Source: Pseudogymnoascus destructans (lineage: Eukaryota > Ascomycota > Leotiomycetes > Thelebolales > Thelebolaceae). From it: DNA of 64,000 nucleotides. The DNA lies in contig NW_020167545.1 of NCBI RefSeq assembly GCF_001641265.1, forward strand, positions 248,001 to 312,000. Reading direction: 5' to 3'. The notes below the pieces were generated by a model. The model saw nothing but the letters and a program-made list of their open reading frames with translations, did no database searches and was not told where the DNA came from. Of the stretch, positions 21,488-32,994 are shown in pieces (the first letter of the stretch is position 1; each line of letters begins with the position of its first letter). The position numbers were made by a program, and so were the translations under genes.

Positions 21488-24400
21488 ATGGCGGGCATGG
21501 AGCAGCTCGAGATACACAGCAAGGTTTGTCCCGCGCGCTCCCGCCGCCACACACCCAGCTAACGCGCCGCAGTCGTACATCGTCCGCTGGGTAAAGGTCG
21601 AGGAGGGCCACACAATATCATGGAGCGTCCAGCCTCACAGGAAGTCCATGTAAGCCCCCCCGCCCCATCCGGTGTGCGCCCTGGTGCTAACCCGCAGCTA
21701 GAAACTTCGGCATCGTCAAGCACCCCGGCGCCGGCGCGACGAGCGCAGCCTCGACACTTCGACCCCCGAATGAGCGCCTCGAATCCGAATCCGCGCAGGC
21801 ACAGGGCGAGTCGGCCGAGCGGCTGCGCCGGTCGAGCACGGTGAAGAATGATCTCTCGACTGCGGAGGAGCAGCTTAAGGCCAAGGGCTTTATACCGGTG
21901 GAGTGGTACGGGAAGTGCGATGCCGATAAGGTGACGATTGGGACGTATGCGGTCAACGCGGGCAACGGCGGCATGTTTGGACTGGTCTTCGACAATACGT
22001 TCTCCAAGGCTGTGTCGAAGACGGCGACGTTCGTGTTGCTGACCTACCCGAGCAACTTCCCGCCCAACCCGACACATCATAACCTGCAGGGCGGGCCGGG
22101 GGGGAAGGCCATGAGTACGGTGGCGCTGGCGCAGAAGAGCAGCAATGCGAATCTGTCGGCCGCGGCGAATGAGAGCGTCGATAGTCTGCACAGCCGGCCG
22201 CACTCTGCGTCGAGTCGGGAGACATCGGTGGTGGGGAAGGGGATGGAGACGGCGCCGCCGTCGTTCCATGTGGGCATTCTGATGAAGCGGAGGCGGAAGA
22301 GGGGGCAGGGGTATGCGCGACGCTACTTCTCGCTGGACTTTATATCGTGCACGCTCTCGTACTACTATAACCGCAACTCGTCGGCACTGCGGGGCGCGAT
22401 TCCGCTGAGCTTGGCGGCGATTGCGGCGGATGAGAGGCGCAGGGAGATTAGCATCGACTCAGGGGCTGAGATCTGGCACTTGAAGGCTGGGAATGCCAAG
22501 GACTTTGCGGAGTGGACGAGGGCGCTTGAGTTGGCGAGCAACAAGGCGAGGGGAAATGTCCCGGGCAAGGTGGTCAGCAAGACGGGGAAGCCGCTTGGGA
22601 TGCACATGGGGTCTAATAGCGTGTTTAACCGACCTATTCGACCGCCATCGGAGGAGGACCTGGAGTGGGATCAAGTTGAGTCGCTGGTGAGCAGGATCGT
22701 CGGGTCGAGGGATGCGGTCCGCAGGCTCGCGAATGATACAAAGTCGTCTTACAAGCAATCATGGGCTGGGCTCAGTCTCGGGGCAGGCAATCCTGCAGTG
22801 GTTCCAGAGGAGAATGGGGACTACTTCAACAACCCAGCCGAGAAGAGGCCCTTCTGGAAACGGAAGACAAGCACTCGGAGCACGTTGAAGAAGGGGGCTA
22901 AAGTGGCTTCCGCCTCGTCGAATACGAGTTCAAACATCACGCCTCAGTCGACGCCTAGTGCGCCGTCTCCTGCGCCACCGGGCCAGGTTTCAAAGTCGTC
23001 ACGAAGGTCTCAGGCGACTAGCTCAGAGGAGGAGAGCAGCATCAATGATCACTGCCAGGCGCTGCTAAAGGACCTCGACCTTGTTCTATCGGACCTCAAC
23101 CAGCTTATTACCCGCAGCAAGCAACGACGTTATCCTCCCGGACCCGCTTTGGCGGTGCCGCGTAGGAGCATGGATTCTACATCTACTGGTGAATTCTACG
23201 ACGCCGAGGCTGGCGATGGCAATGATTCTCAAATTATTGTGGTGGGTCGAAGCAGCGATGAGGACACGCCAGCATCTGACCATGATGAGTCCATGAGCGG
23301 TGACAATGCATCATCAGTTGCTTCTGACCTAGATGAAACTCCCAAGCCCGCGGGTGCGGTGTCCTTCTTCCCGCCAAAGCCGAAAACTCTCGCGCCACTG
23401 CCTGTAACGAGCAAGCCTAAGCGACGCACAACCCTCAAGCCTGCTACAATGTTACCGCCATCTCTCATATCTGTCCTGCGCAAGAACGTGGGGAAAGACC
23501 TCTCTGGGATATCCATGCCCGTCAGCTCCAACGAACCGCTGTCCGCTCTGCAGCGCGTAGCTGAGGGCCTGGAGTACGCGCAGCTCCTTGATGCTGCAGC
23601 CAAGAGCCCGTCGCCGCAGCATCGCCACCTCCTCGTTGCCGCTTTCTCGATCTCCTACTTCTCGTCGAGCCGCGCCCGCGAGCGCGCAATCCGCAAGCCC
23701 TTTAACCCTATGCTGGGCGAGACGTTCGAGCTCGTGCGATCCGACTCCGAGACGCCGGGCAACTTCCGCTTCCTGGCTGAGAAGGTGAGCCATCGACCCG
23801 TCAAGATGGCGTGCCAGGCCGACAGCCCGCTGTGGTCGTTTGCGCACTCGTCGACGCCGGTGCAGAAGTTCTGGGGGAAGAGCGCGGAGCTTATCACCGA
23901 GGGCAAGGTGTACGCCGTCCTCCGCCTCGCTGATGGTGTGGACGAGTGCTACAGCTGGCCGATCGCGACGGTGTTCCTACGCAACGTCGTGATGGGCGAG
24001 AAGTACTTCGAGCCCGTCGGCTCCGTGTCCGTGCTCAACGAGTCGAGCGGCGCCGTGGCGGTCGTCGAGTACAAGAGCAAAGGCATGTTCGGCGGGCGCT
24101 CCGAGGACGTCGAGGTCGGGCTATGGGACGCGACTGGGGTTAAGACGGCGCTCGGTCTCGAGGGTACGTGGACATCTAGCCTCAATATGACGGAGAAGGG
24201 GAAGGTCAAGGGCGAGGTGTGGCACGTCGGGTCGCTGGTCAGCAGCGCGGAGTCGCGCTACGGATTCACCACGTTCGCGGCGACGCTGAATGAGCTCACG
24301 GCTGTGGAAGAAGGCAAGACGGCCGTGACGGATAGCAGGTTAAGGCCGGATCAGCGGGCGGCGGAGGAGGGGGATCTGGATACGGCGGAGGAGGTGAAGA

Positions 24401-24594
24401 AGGGGTTGGAGGAGAGACAGAGGGGGAGGAGGACGGAGATGGAGGGGAGGGGGGAGATGTGGGAGCCGAGGTGGTTTGAGAGGGTTGAGGGGGAGGAGGA
24501 GTGCTGGCGCTTGAGGACGGGGGCGAGGGGGTACTGGGAGGAGAGGGCGAAGGGGAGCTGGGAGGGGGTGGAGGATATTTTTGCGTTGGATTAA
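21488..24594 (+). CDS. OSH3: OSH3-type oxysterol-binding protein, 1001 aa
   Basis: Three exons: 21488-21523, 21573-21649 and 21702-24594. The introns are 49 and 52 nt. The short first exons give MEQLEIHSK and SYIVRWVKVEEGHTISWSVQ, the start of the N-terminal GOLD domain. This continues to about residue 170 (TFVLLTYPSNFPPNP) and contains an inserted low-complexity stretch. A PH domain follows at about 220-320 (GILMKRRRKRGQGYARRYFSL...WTRALELA), then a long Ser/Pro-rich linker and the ORD lipid-transfer domain at about 620-950 (NPMLGETFEL, EKVSHRP). The lipid-binding fingerprint is EKVSHRP, not the common EQVSHHPP, a divergence I associate with the Osh3 subgroup. The protein should transfer or sense lipids (PI4P) at ER-plasma membrane contacts. 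The C-terminal ~100 residues are unusually rich in G, E and R. Confidence 0.9.
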
Positions 24595-25242
24595 AAAGGG
24601 GGGGGGCTTGAATTTGGAGAATCCCGAATGAATGGAATGGTTAGAGTGGAATGGTTAGAGTTAGTTAGAGTAGTTACAAAGTGCAGTTCGGAGGTTGTCT
24701 CCGTGCACACAGAATTGAACGGGTCGGGATTGCCCAGGAAAACAATGGTGATTTCTTGTGTTTGAAGGATGCCGGAGTGGGGATTTTTAGGGAGGCCAGC
24801 CCTGTTGTGGGTTTTTTGTCAAATAGAGATGTGCCCTGTTAGTGTCGCTGTTGATAGACTGGTGCAGGGAAGCTAGGAAATAGAAAATTGCAGTCAGCAA
24901 GAAAGTTAACCTTATCCCTCCTTTACTACACCATCCAAAACCACACACCGAGGGCCCCAACGGCCAGCCAAGCCGCCTAGCGTGACGGCGACAGCGACAG
25001 CGACATGGATGAGCCGAGGGATGAGCCGAGGGATGCGAGGGAGGTGGGGGTGTGGTTGGGCTGTTTGTTTGTTTATCGCATTGCGTCGCATCGTTGACGG
25101 ATCTTCGCTTTGGTCAGCGCGCAAACTGTTGAGGAGTTACAGTACTGTGTAGTTAATACTTCGAGCTCGTTCTTGCTACCTCCCTGGAGTCGCCATCTCC
25201 TACCAACTACATACCTACCTACCTACCACCACCACCCTCACG
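24595..25242. other. Intergenic, no gene recognised
   Basis: A G run follows the OSH3 stop. A short direct repeat (GATGAGCCGAGG twice, about 25007-25031) and several GACAGC triplet-like repeats occur at 24985-25000. The last ~120 bases lead to the ATG at 25243 and include CTAC repeats (25207-25224). Confidence 0.35.
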
Positions 25243-26456
25243 ATGCCAGCGCGCTACGCTGCCGTCGACGCGGCCGACTTGCTCTTTGGGCGAGCGACGA
25301 CGGTTAGGAATGGATATGCGGCGCGCGAGACCATAGCGTGTCGGATGGGCGAGCAGGATTGCGGTCCGACGGTCAAGCCGTACCATGCGTGTTGCCCGAG
25401 GAGTACAGAGTGTGGCTCTCCACAGCTGAATATTTATGTGAGTTTTAATTAGAAAGTGCATACATGTGCTGACAGCTGGATTTTTAGTGTTGCGAGCCCG
25501 ACAAAGATTGTAAGCCGCAGCTCACCAAACTCCCGCAATGCGCGAACCCGGAGCATGACATGTACGATTTCGACGGCTTCTTCTGCTGCGAGCAAGGGCG
25601 GAAGGGATACGGAAACACGAAATCTGACGGCAACGGGTGCGGTGCCCCTGACTACGAACTCCAGGAGTTCGATAAGTGGTTAACAATCGCCGTCTCCGGA
25701 AGAGGTACCCTTCCCTTCCCCTCCCCTCTAACTACTCTGACTTTAAACACCAACTAACCCCGCCACCCAGCCATCACAACCAGTAGCTCCAAGACGAGCA
25801 CCGGCGCCCCAAGCGCAACAAACCCAGGAAACACAAGCAACACCTCCAGCGCCAGCAACTCCTCCGGCCACTCCTCCGGCCACGCCTCCGGCCACGCCTC
25901 CTCCACCACCGGCCCCAGCTCCTCCTCCCCCACCGCTCCCTTCGCCGGCGCCCCCTCCTCCACCGACGGCTCCGCAGGGAAATCCTCCAACGCCGGCCCC
26001 ATCGCCGGCGGCGTCGTAGGCGGCATCGCGGCCCTGGCCCTCATCGCATTCCTAGTCTGGTTCCTGCGCCGTCGCAAGGCGCGATCGTACGCCAGCGCGG
26101 CACCCCCGAGTCCATCGGGCGCGTACCATGCGCAGGGGCCCGAGAAAGACGTTCCCCATACGGCGATGGGGAAGGCGGCGGCGGCGCAGAAGGGGGAGGA
26201 GGGTGGGAGTGGCGGTGTGAGCGAGTTGCCGGGGGAGGAGAGGGGGGATGTGGCGGCGGCGGCGGAGATGTATTCGCCAGGGATGCCGGGGACGCCGGGG
26301 CAGGGGGCGGCGGAGTTGTATTCACCTAGTGTGGCGACGACGGCGGAGTTGCATGGGGTGGAGAGGGGGCCGGGGGAGTTGCTGGCGTGGGATGGGAGGG
26401 GGGTGCCGGCGCAGTTGAGGGCGGGGGATAGGGGGGGCCCGGTGGAGTTGCCGTGA
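25243..26456 (+). CDS. Cysteine-rich single-pass membrane protein, 365 aa
   Basis: Three exons: 25243-25437, 25488-25704 and 25771-26456. The introns are 50 and 66 nt. Residues 33-130 carry about a dozen cysteines (MGEQDCG, ACCPRSTECGS, YCCEPDKDCK, FFCCEQGRKGYG, GNGCGAPD). A Ser/Thr/Gly-rich stalk (about 142-215) follows, then a glycine-led transmembrane segment GGVVGGIAALALIAFLVWFL and RRRK, and a cytoplasmic tail with AELYSP/AEMYSP repeats. This layout is typical of fungal cell-surface sensors of the WSC/Mid2 type. The extracellular cysteines do not match a domain I can name. No N-terminal signal peptide is visible, so either an upstream exon is missing or the TM acts as a signal anchor. 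The tail codons are strongly G-rich. Confidence 0.7.
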
Positions 26457-26550
26457 GGGGGGTGTTTGTCTTGGGGAGTATATTTTTTTGTGTTGAAAAT
26501 TTGGGGGAGGGGACGAGGGGGGGACTTTTAATTTTTGGTATATAGATTTG

Positions 26551-26704
26551 TGTAACACATAGTCACTGGAGGTCATTGGAAATGTTGGTGGTAGATAAGT
26601 TGTTGATTAGTTGAAGTATATAGGTTACAACTACTGAGAACTATATATGTGGGTGGGTGCCACGCCAGTGGCTCCCGTGGCTCTGAACCCCGATTCCTGC
26701 AACA
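26551..26704 (-). repeat. 3' LTR of a Ty1/copia element
   Basis: A 154-bp segment begins TGTTGCAGG and ends GTGTTACA on the minus strand. A purine-rich tract (ACCAGAGGGGTG) lies directly inside it, where the polypurine tract should be. A TATATA sits in its middle. It lies 75 bases beyond the pol stop. The partner 5' LTR is missing. Confidence 0.75.
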
Positions 26705-26778
26705 CACCCCTCTGGTGATATTGTAGAAAACATATCAACAGTTAGTAGCACCCCTAGTTCTTCATCCGTAACCTATAA

Positions 26779-28211
26779 TCAGTCCATCTTTGGAAGCTGT
26801 TTAAGCTTGATCAGCTCAATGAATCTCTGATGATCCATCGTTGATAGTGGCTTCGTCAGTCCATCCCATCTCCTTCGTATACACATAATATAGATCAACA
26901 AGGTTTTCCTTCACTTGATTTCGGATGTAGTGGTATTTGATGTCGATGTGCTTCGTTCGCTGATGAAACTCTGGATTCTCTGCAAGTGCAAGAGCTCCTT
27001 GGTTGTCGCCGATGATTTCCGTTGTGAGTGCATCCTTCTTCTTATATCCAAGCTCCTTGAATACCTGTCGAAGCCATGCTCCTTCCTGTGCAGCCTTAAA
27101 CATAGCCACGTATTCAGCTTCAGTAGTCGCAACTGCAACGGTTGGCTGTCTCTTCGAAATGCTCACAATGACGCCTCCACAGAAAAGGTAGACGCATCCT
27201 GTGTGAGACTTGCGCTCGCTTCTGTCGCCTGCGAAGTCTGCATCGACGTATCCTCTTAATGCCATAGCCTCATCATCCTTCCAATCGCCTCCATAACAGA
27301 TGCACAGATGAATAGAGCCTGCAAGATACTGCAGACAGCGACGAGCAGCTGCGATATGCTGTGGCGAGGGGTTTGCGAGAAAACGAGATAGAACGGACGT
27401 GCAATAGTTGATATCCGGTCGTGTTCGTGGCTAGATACATTAGAGATCCAACCATAGACCGATACAGCTTGATTTCGTGAGCTGTAGCTTTGTCTTTGTA
27501 CGGAGTCATGAGAATTTCCCATCCTTGGGCACAAGGCGTCTTCACCGTGTGGCAATTCGTCATTCCAAAACGGCTGAGGATCTTTTGAGTATATGCATCC
27601 TGTCCAAGGTAGATCTCTCGCTTCTTTCTATCTCGATGAATGCGGACTCCAAGGAAGTATTGTGCAGGACCGAGTTCTTCAATTGTGAACTTTGTCTGCA
27701 ACTCATATTTCAACTTACTTAAGTCCTCGTTATCTTTGCCAATAATGACAATGATGATCTTTGTGTCCTTGTTGATGAAGATGCATTGGTCTGTTTCGAG
27801 TGGTTCAAATCCAAGAGATTGGAGTGCTTTGCGAAGCTTTTTCTGCCAGAGACGTGGTGACTGCTTGAGACCGTAAAGCGCGCGTGATAGCTTGCACACA
27901 TCCTCCTTTGAAAGCTTGACACCATTCTCACACTATCCAGGAGGCAATTCGGCTTATACCTCTGCATCGATATCATTTTCAAGGAATGCAGTGTCAACAT
28001 CCATCTGTTCAATCTCAAGATCGAAACGTGCAGCGAGGGCAACGGCGATTTTCCATGTGGCTGATTTGCAAACTCCTGCAAAGGTCTGCTCATAATCCTT
28101 TCCATATCTCTGCTCATAGCCCTTTACAACCCATCGAGCCTTGCGGCGAAGGATTTTGCCATCTCGATCTCTTTTAGTGCGCAAAACAAGGCGTCCACCA
28201 AGGACCTTTTT
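26779..28211 (-). pseudogene. Ty1/copia reverse transcriptase/RNase H relic
   Basis: Minus-strand fragments of one pol gene in several frames: RT start ARWVVKGYEQRYGKDYEQTFAG and QMDVDTAFLENDI; two in-frame stops (near 27950-27960 and 27932); CKLSRALYGLKQSPRLWQKKL, FTIEELGPAQYFLGV; then a frameshift near 27430 before INYCTSVLSRFLANP and GYVDADFAGDR; and RNase H with SKRQPTVAVATTEAEYVA and KHIDIKYHYIR. A last frameshift near 26860 precedes LTKPLSTMDHQRFIELIKL and the stop at 26779. Gag, protease and integrase are absent because the sequence is cut at 28211, where the copy-3 LTR starts. Confidence 0.9.
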
Positions 28212-29105
28212 TGTAATGGTGGGTGCACCAGATGTGAGAATCTAGCCACCCAAGGAAGGGATGATTTTACTAAGACAACACACTGTCTTAGGAAAAAGAG
28301 CCAAAGAGTCGTAGCTTAGACTATTCCACAATGCAGCAATCAGGTGTATGATGTAGTGGAGTGGTTTAGACAAGTTGTAACAAATGTTGAGTCTGAGAAC
28401 TCAGGGATAAGTCAGAGGTTAACACCTCACTGACTTTTCAGAAACAAGGAGTAACAAGATCAATGCTTGGAAGCTTGGAAAAGACGTGGAAGTATGTGAT
28501 AGTCAATTTACTGTATTGTCTGCTTGCCCTTTCTTAAGGAAAGGGCAATCCTATTTATGCTAAAGGAGTGTAGTTCTCTCATTTTCCAAGACTTTCCATG
28601 ACTTACCAGGCTTGGTAACTGTAGTCGATGTAAGAGAATCCCATAGAACCATCTCCTAGGTTCCTAGCCTATAGGAAGTGAAAGGAGGTCCAAGGTCAGA
28701 GTACCCCTATAGACAAATTATGTCATAACTTAACCAATCTTGTGGGTAACTAAGTAGCGATGACGTGTAATGAATCATAGAGGGTTGTAGAAGCTTTTGG
28801 AGCTATCGTTCATGTTCTTAGGCCTCTAGTTGGTAGAGATATGCCATGTGGTAGTATTGGCCCACCCCCTTAAGGAGGAGATTTTCTTAATAACTTGTTC
28901 AATGAGTGTTCAAATGATATGCCGTGATGTATGTAGCATAAACAGATGTAGTAGAAGAGTTTGCAGCAATCGTTGAGTAGTATTGCTTCTGTTGTTGGTG
29001 TGATAAGCCAAGATATGTATGGTGACTTGTAGGTTTGAGGAGGAGATTTCTAAGTTTGCTCTTGAGTTTGATAGCAAACTGAGTGCAACGAATGTCAGTA
29101 TGACA
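28212..29105 (-). repeat. Solo LTR, copy 3 of the 2231-3156 family
   Basis: About 894 bp with the same TGTAATGG and ATGACA ends and closest to copy 2 (both keep the CCCCCTTAAGGAGG segment). It directly abuts the truncated copia RT. Flanking pentamers (TTTTT and CGGGA) do not match, and the copia sequence does not continue on the right, so it is not a simple insertion. Confidence 0.85.
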
Positions 29106-29547
29106 CGGGAGGGGGGAGGGGGGAGTCGATTGTTTCGATTCGGGATTCTGGAAATGGGCTAATAATATATATGAGGTTAAATGATAATATTCGTACATAC
29201 TTCGACAAGCTCCCAAATACTTGGAGATGAATGACTGCTTTATTTGGATATTTGTATAATTACGCTGCACGAGTGCCCTTAATAGGAGCCGTGTGCTCGT
29301 TCATACCTTTTTATAATAGTCAGTGTAGATAGGGATGGCATAAATGGCATTTGGTCCGATCTAGATATAGGGACCCCTCTATATAAAGATGCAATGCATG
29401 CTCTAGCTCCATTAGCCATTTGTAGTAAGATACGGCTTTCTTATAGGCTATAGGGATGTCTTAGAAAGGTTGGCAATGTCTGGCTAGGGGATCTGGGGTC
29501 GAAGGGCACCTTTATGTCCTGGTTTGACTGTAGTTAAAACCGCTAGG

Positions 29548-29605
29548 TACTCAAGGACTGGATACTCAAGGACTGGATACTCAAGGACTAGATACTCAAG
29601 GACTC
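29548..29605 (+). repeat. 15-bp tandem repeat, about four copies
   Basis: The unit is TACTCAAGGACTGGA with small variants. Its GGACT core resembles the 86-bp repeat in the LTR at 3617-3788. Confidence 0.75.
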
Positions 29606-29687
29606 ACATAGAGTCCTGACCCGGGCCTTGAAATACCGTCATCCCAACGGCGCACTCTTGTATTAGGCATGCGGCCTTTTATTTATT

Positions 29688-29775
29688 TACAAGCAACAAG
29701 CAACAAGCAACAAGCAACAAGCAACAAGCAAGAAGGAAGAAGGAAGAAGGAAGAAGGAAGAAGGAAGAAGAGAAG
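29688..29775 (+). repeat. Two adjoining 7-bp microsatellites
   Basis: About six copies of CAAGCAA are followed directly by about five copies of GAAGGAA. The second unit looks like a mutated form of the first. Confidence 0.8.
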
Positions 29776-29932
29776 AACGATAGCGACGGCCTATTAATTA
29801 TACAATCACGTGTATTATAGGTGTATTACAGGTGTACCGCACGTGTCTCATGGAGTTTTTTCAGAGGGTTGTCGTTGAAAGTGGCCAATGAGATGCTGTA
29901 GTAGGAGCACGCCTGTTGGTATTCAGGCACAT

Positions 29933-30118
29933 TTTGGTTAGTGGTTGGTTAGTGGTTGGTTAGTGGTGGGTGGTTAGGGGTGGGTGGTTAGGGGTGGTTA
30001 GTGGTGGTTAGTGGTTGGTTAGTGGTTGGTTAGTGGTGGTTAGGGGTGGTTAGTGGTGGTTAGTGGTTGGTTAGTGGTTGGTTAGTGGTGGTTAGGGGTG
30101 GTTAGTGGTGGTTAGTGG
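29933..30118 (+). repeat. G-rich minisatellite of GGTTAGTGG-type units
   Basis: About 185 bp built from short units such as GGTTAGTGGT, GGTTAGGGGT and GGGTGGTTAG, including a higher-order repeat of about 60 bp. It is strand-asymmetric (G/T only, no C until the end) and telomere-like in composition, but it does not contain runs of TTAGGG. Confidence 0.8.
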
Positions 30119-30679
30119 GCCCTGTCAAGTCAACACGGGAAGGCGGCATGGCATCACCGAGACAGACTGCATCAATCAACCAACATAATGCGGAGCATGG
30201 GAGGATGTGCCTCGCGTTCTAGTTACTAGTGATCTAGACAACTTCCATGAGTAAACTAGTGAAAAGGGCCATTATCACATCTCCCGTCTTATTACACATT
30301 TTTCTCATACTAGATGAGATGCAGCTCCCTCTTATGGCCGTCAAGAAAAGGCCGCCCATGCTCATACACATCCATGGAGAGCAACGTGCTTCTCCCCCCC
30401 CCCATGATTCCCCAGCGCCCTGAACAGCTCCGTCGCCTCGCGCCGCCTTGGTGTTCTTGGCCATTCTTGGCTAGCACCACTAGCCGGCGCGGGATGCATT
30501 TTTTACCGCAACAACGACCGCGGTTTGCAGGAAACGGAGCACATCAGCCCTGCACCGAAACACTAGTTTCTGAGCTGATATCTCATGGGAATGGGGTCTC
30601 GGAAACGTGCGTGGGACAAGGGTGCGCGTGGGACAAGGGTGCGCGTGCGGGAGGACTTGTAGCGCTGGTTGGCGATCAC

Positions 30680-30687
30680 TATATAAG
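30680..30687 (+). promoter_or_regulatory. TATA box of the alkaline phosphatase gene
   Basis: TATATAAG lies 92 bases upstream of the ATG at 30779, within the usual range for a fungal TATA promoter. Confidence 0.55.
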
Positions 30688-30778
30688 AGCGTGCCTGTTC
30701 CTCTGTCGTTCGGTCGTGCTGCTTCGTTTCTGTAGTCGTGCACGCCGATCTCCATTGCCCTTGTCTCACTCATACATC

Positions 30779-32994
30779 ATGGTTGCTTTCTCCACGATCG
30801 CCGCTGCGGCGACGTTTGCTACGTTGGCTTCGGCCCAGACTTTCCAGAGGCTCGGTGCTTGCCCGGACTTGGGATGTGTTTTCCCTCCCGATCAGTGAGT
30901 ATGATGGCGGTGGCTGATGGCATTGGATGGGAAGCTGACGCGTGGTAGGGCTGATTTCCTGGCGGGACAGTACTTCGATATCCGTGTCGAGGTCCATGCG
31001 CCTGTCAATGGCTCTGAGGGTTAGTTCTCAAGCTTTCAATTGAAGACCCAAGCTGACGCGAATATGATACAGCCAACGGTGGTATCCCGGATAAGAGGTT
31101 CTCGCTCGCCATCCAGAAGAAGGGCGGAGCCTCGCAGCCAGTGTCGAAGTTCTTCGATATCACTGAGCCAGCCATCGAGGAGTGGAAGTTCAAGTGGTAC
31201 GAGGACTACTTCGCCGAGGACGCGAAGACGCCTTCCCACGTCAATGTCGCGGCCAAGGCATACCGCCGCGTTGCGCTCTACGAGCCAGGCGAGTATACCG
31301 CCACTCTGTCTTACTACAGTGGCTCCAAGACCGTTGCCAACTGGGTTGTCCGCGACCTCGCTGAGGAGAAGAAGGCTAAGAACGTTATTCTCTTCATCGG
31401 TGACGGCATGACCACGAGCATGATCACGGCTGCACGGCTGATCGGACACAAGAGCATCAACGGCAAGTACTTGAGCAAGATGGCCATGGACAAGTTCCCT
31501 ATCCTCGGCCACCAGATGACCCACTCCATCGACAGCTACATCACCGATTCCGCCAACTCTGCCTCCGCCCTCTACTCCGGCCACAAGAGCACCGTCAACT
31601 CCATGGGTGTCTACAGTGACTCGTCCCCAGATGCATTTGACGACCCCAAGGTCGAGACCATCGTTGAGCTTCTTACCCGTATTTGGGGCTCAGCTATTGG
31701 TATTGTCTCCACTGCCTTCCTCGCTGATGCCACACCCATTGCCTTGACTGGCCACACCCGCACCCGTGGTCACTACGGACCTCTCGTAGACCAGATGCTC
31801 AACGGTGTCACCAACTACACATGGACTCCCTTTGACGGCCCCGATGTCGTCTTCGGTGCTGGAGCTGAGAACTTCAACGCCGGCGCGGGCTCCTACCAGG
31901 GCAAGGACTACGTCGAGGAGTTCCGCAAGAAGGGCTACAAGGTCGCCCTTGACAACACCACCCTCGCCACCCTCCCCAGCAAAGAGCGCGCCCTCGGCCT
32001 CTTCAGCACAAGCAATCTCCCCGTCTGGCTCGACCGCAACGTCTACACCGAGAACATCATCAACTCGACGAACCACCCCAGCGGCAACAAGAAGCCCGCC
32101 ACCGACCTCCCCGGCCTCAAGGACATGGTCCTCAAGGCCGTCGACATCCTGCACGAGCGCGGTGGTGACCGCGGTTTCTTCATGATGGCCGAGGCTGCCA
32201 GCATCGACAAGCAAATGCACTCCCTCGACTACGACCGCGCTCTCGGCGACCTCCTCGAGCTCGACGACACCGTCGCCGCCACCATCGCCCGCCTCACCGA
32301 ACTGAACATCCTCAACAACACACTCGTCCTCGTGACCGCTGACCACGGCCACGGCTTCGACGTCTACGGCTCCGCCGACACAAAGTACATGGCCTCCATC
32401 GATGACAACGACGTGCGCGGCAAGCGCGCCGCCATCGGCACGTACCAGAACTCCGGACAATCCCAATACCAGGTCGTCGACGCCGCCATCTCCTACAACA
32501 CCGGCGTCAGCTTCCCCGTCAACTGGGAGCCCCGCTACTGCCTCGCTCAGGGCACTGTCGCCTTCCCCGACCGCCGTGAGAACTACGAGGTCCCCCACGA
32601 ACCCCGCGTCCCTGCCACCAAGGGCGCCGATAAGAGCTACTACGTCAACCCAGCCGATGGCGTCGGCGGCCTCGTCGTGAACGGTACCCTCCGCACCGAT
32701 GATGCGCAGGGCGTGCACTCGCTCACTGATGTCCCCGTGTATGCGATGGGCCCGTGCCAGGAGAAGTTCCAGGGCACGTATAACAACATTGACATCTTCT
32801 TTGAGATGGCGAACTGCTTGGGTCTAGCGAGACACGATAACAAGACGGGTGATAAGGGGGCTCTGCTGCCAAAAGCTAACTCGACTATTACTACGGGTGC
32901 GGCGTCGGGCATGGAGGTGTTGAATGGAGGCGGGATTACCGCGGTGTTGGGGGTTATGGTTGCTGCGTTTGTGGGCGCTGCTGTGTTGGTTTAA
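30779..32994 (+). CDS. Secreted, probably GPI-anchored alkaline phosphatase, 702 aa
   Basis: Three exons: 30779-30894, 30949-31019 and 31073-32994. The introns are 54 and 53 nt. A signal peptide opens the protein (FSTIAAAATFATLASAQ). The metal-binding core shows NVILFIGDGMTTSM (D173) and TDSANSASA with the candidate nucleophile serine (about S222), GHTRTRGHYG, and the metal ligands in MMAEAASIDKQMHSLDYDRAL (E/D...H) and VTADHGHGFD. The C-terminus has a small-residue omega site region (SGMEVLNGGG) followed by a hydrophobic tail, as in GPI-anchored proteins. The enzyme should hydrolyse phosphomonoesters at the cell surface. Codon use is strongly C-ending in the middle, typical of a well-expressed gene. 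Upstream is a TATA box; downstream lies a heptamer microsatellite. Confidence 0.88.

Larger units (their letters stand above)
29106..30778. other. Gene-free repeat-rich stretch upstream of the phosphatase gene
   Basis: No gene is supported. It holds four distinct tandem repeats (listed separately), AT-rich unique sequence, and the promoter of the gene at 30779. Two direct copies of GCGTGGGACAAGGGTGC lie at about 30608-30645. Confidence 0.5.

Noticed and set aside
21559..22269. 236-codon Arg-rich open frame on the minus strand
   Set aside because: Antisense shadow of the OSH3 gene.
29933..30118. True interstitial telomere array
   Set aside because: The units are GGTTAGTGG/GGTTAGGGG, not regular TTAGGG, so I report only a telomere-like minisatellite.
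31690..32718. 342-codon open frame on the minus strand
   Set aside because: Antisense shadow of the alkaline phosphatase; the V/G/E-rich peptide comes from C-ending codons of the real gene.
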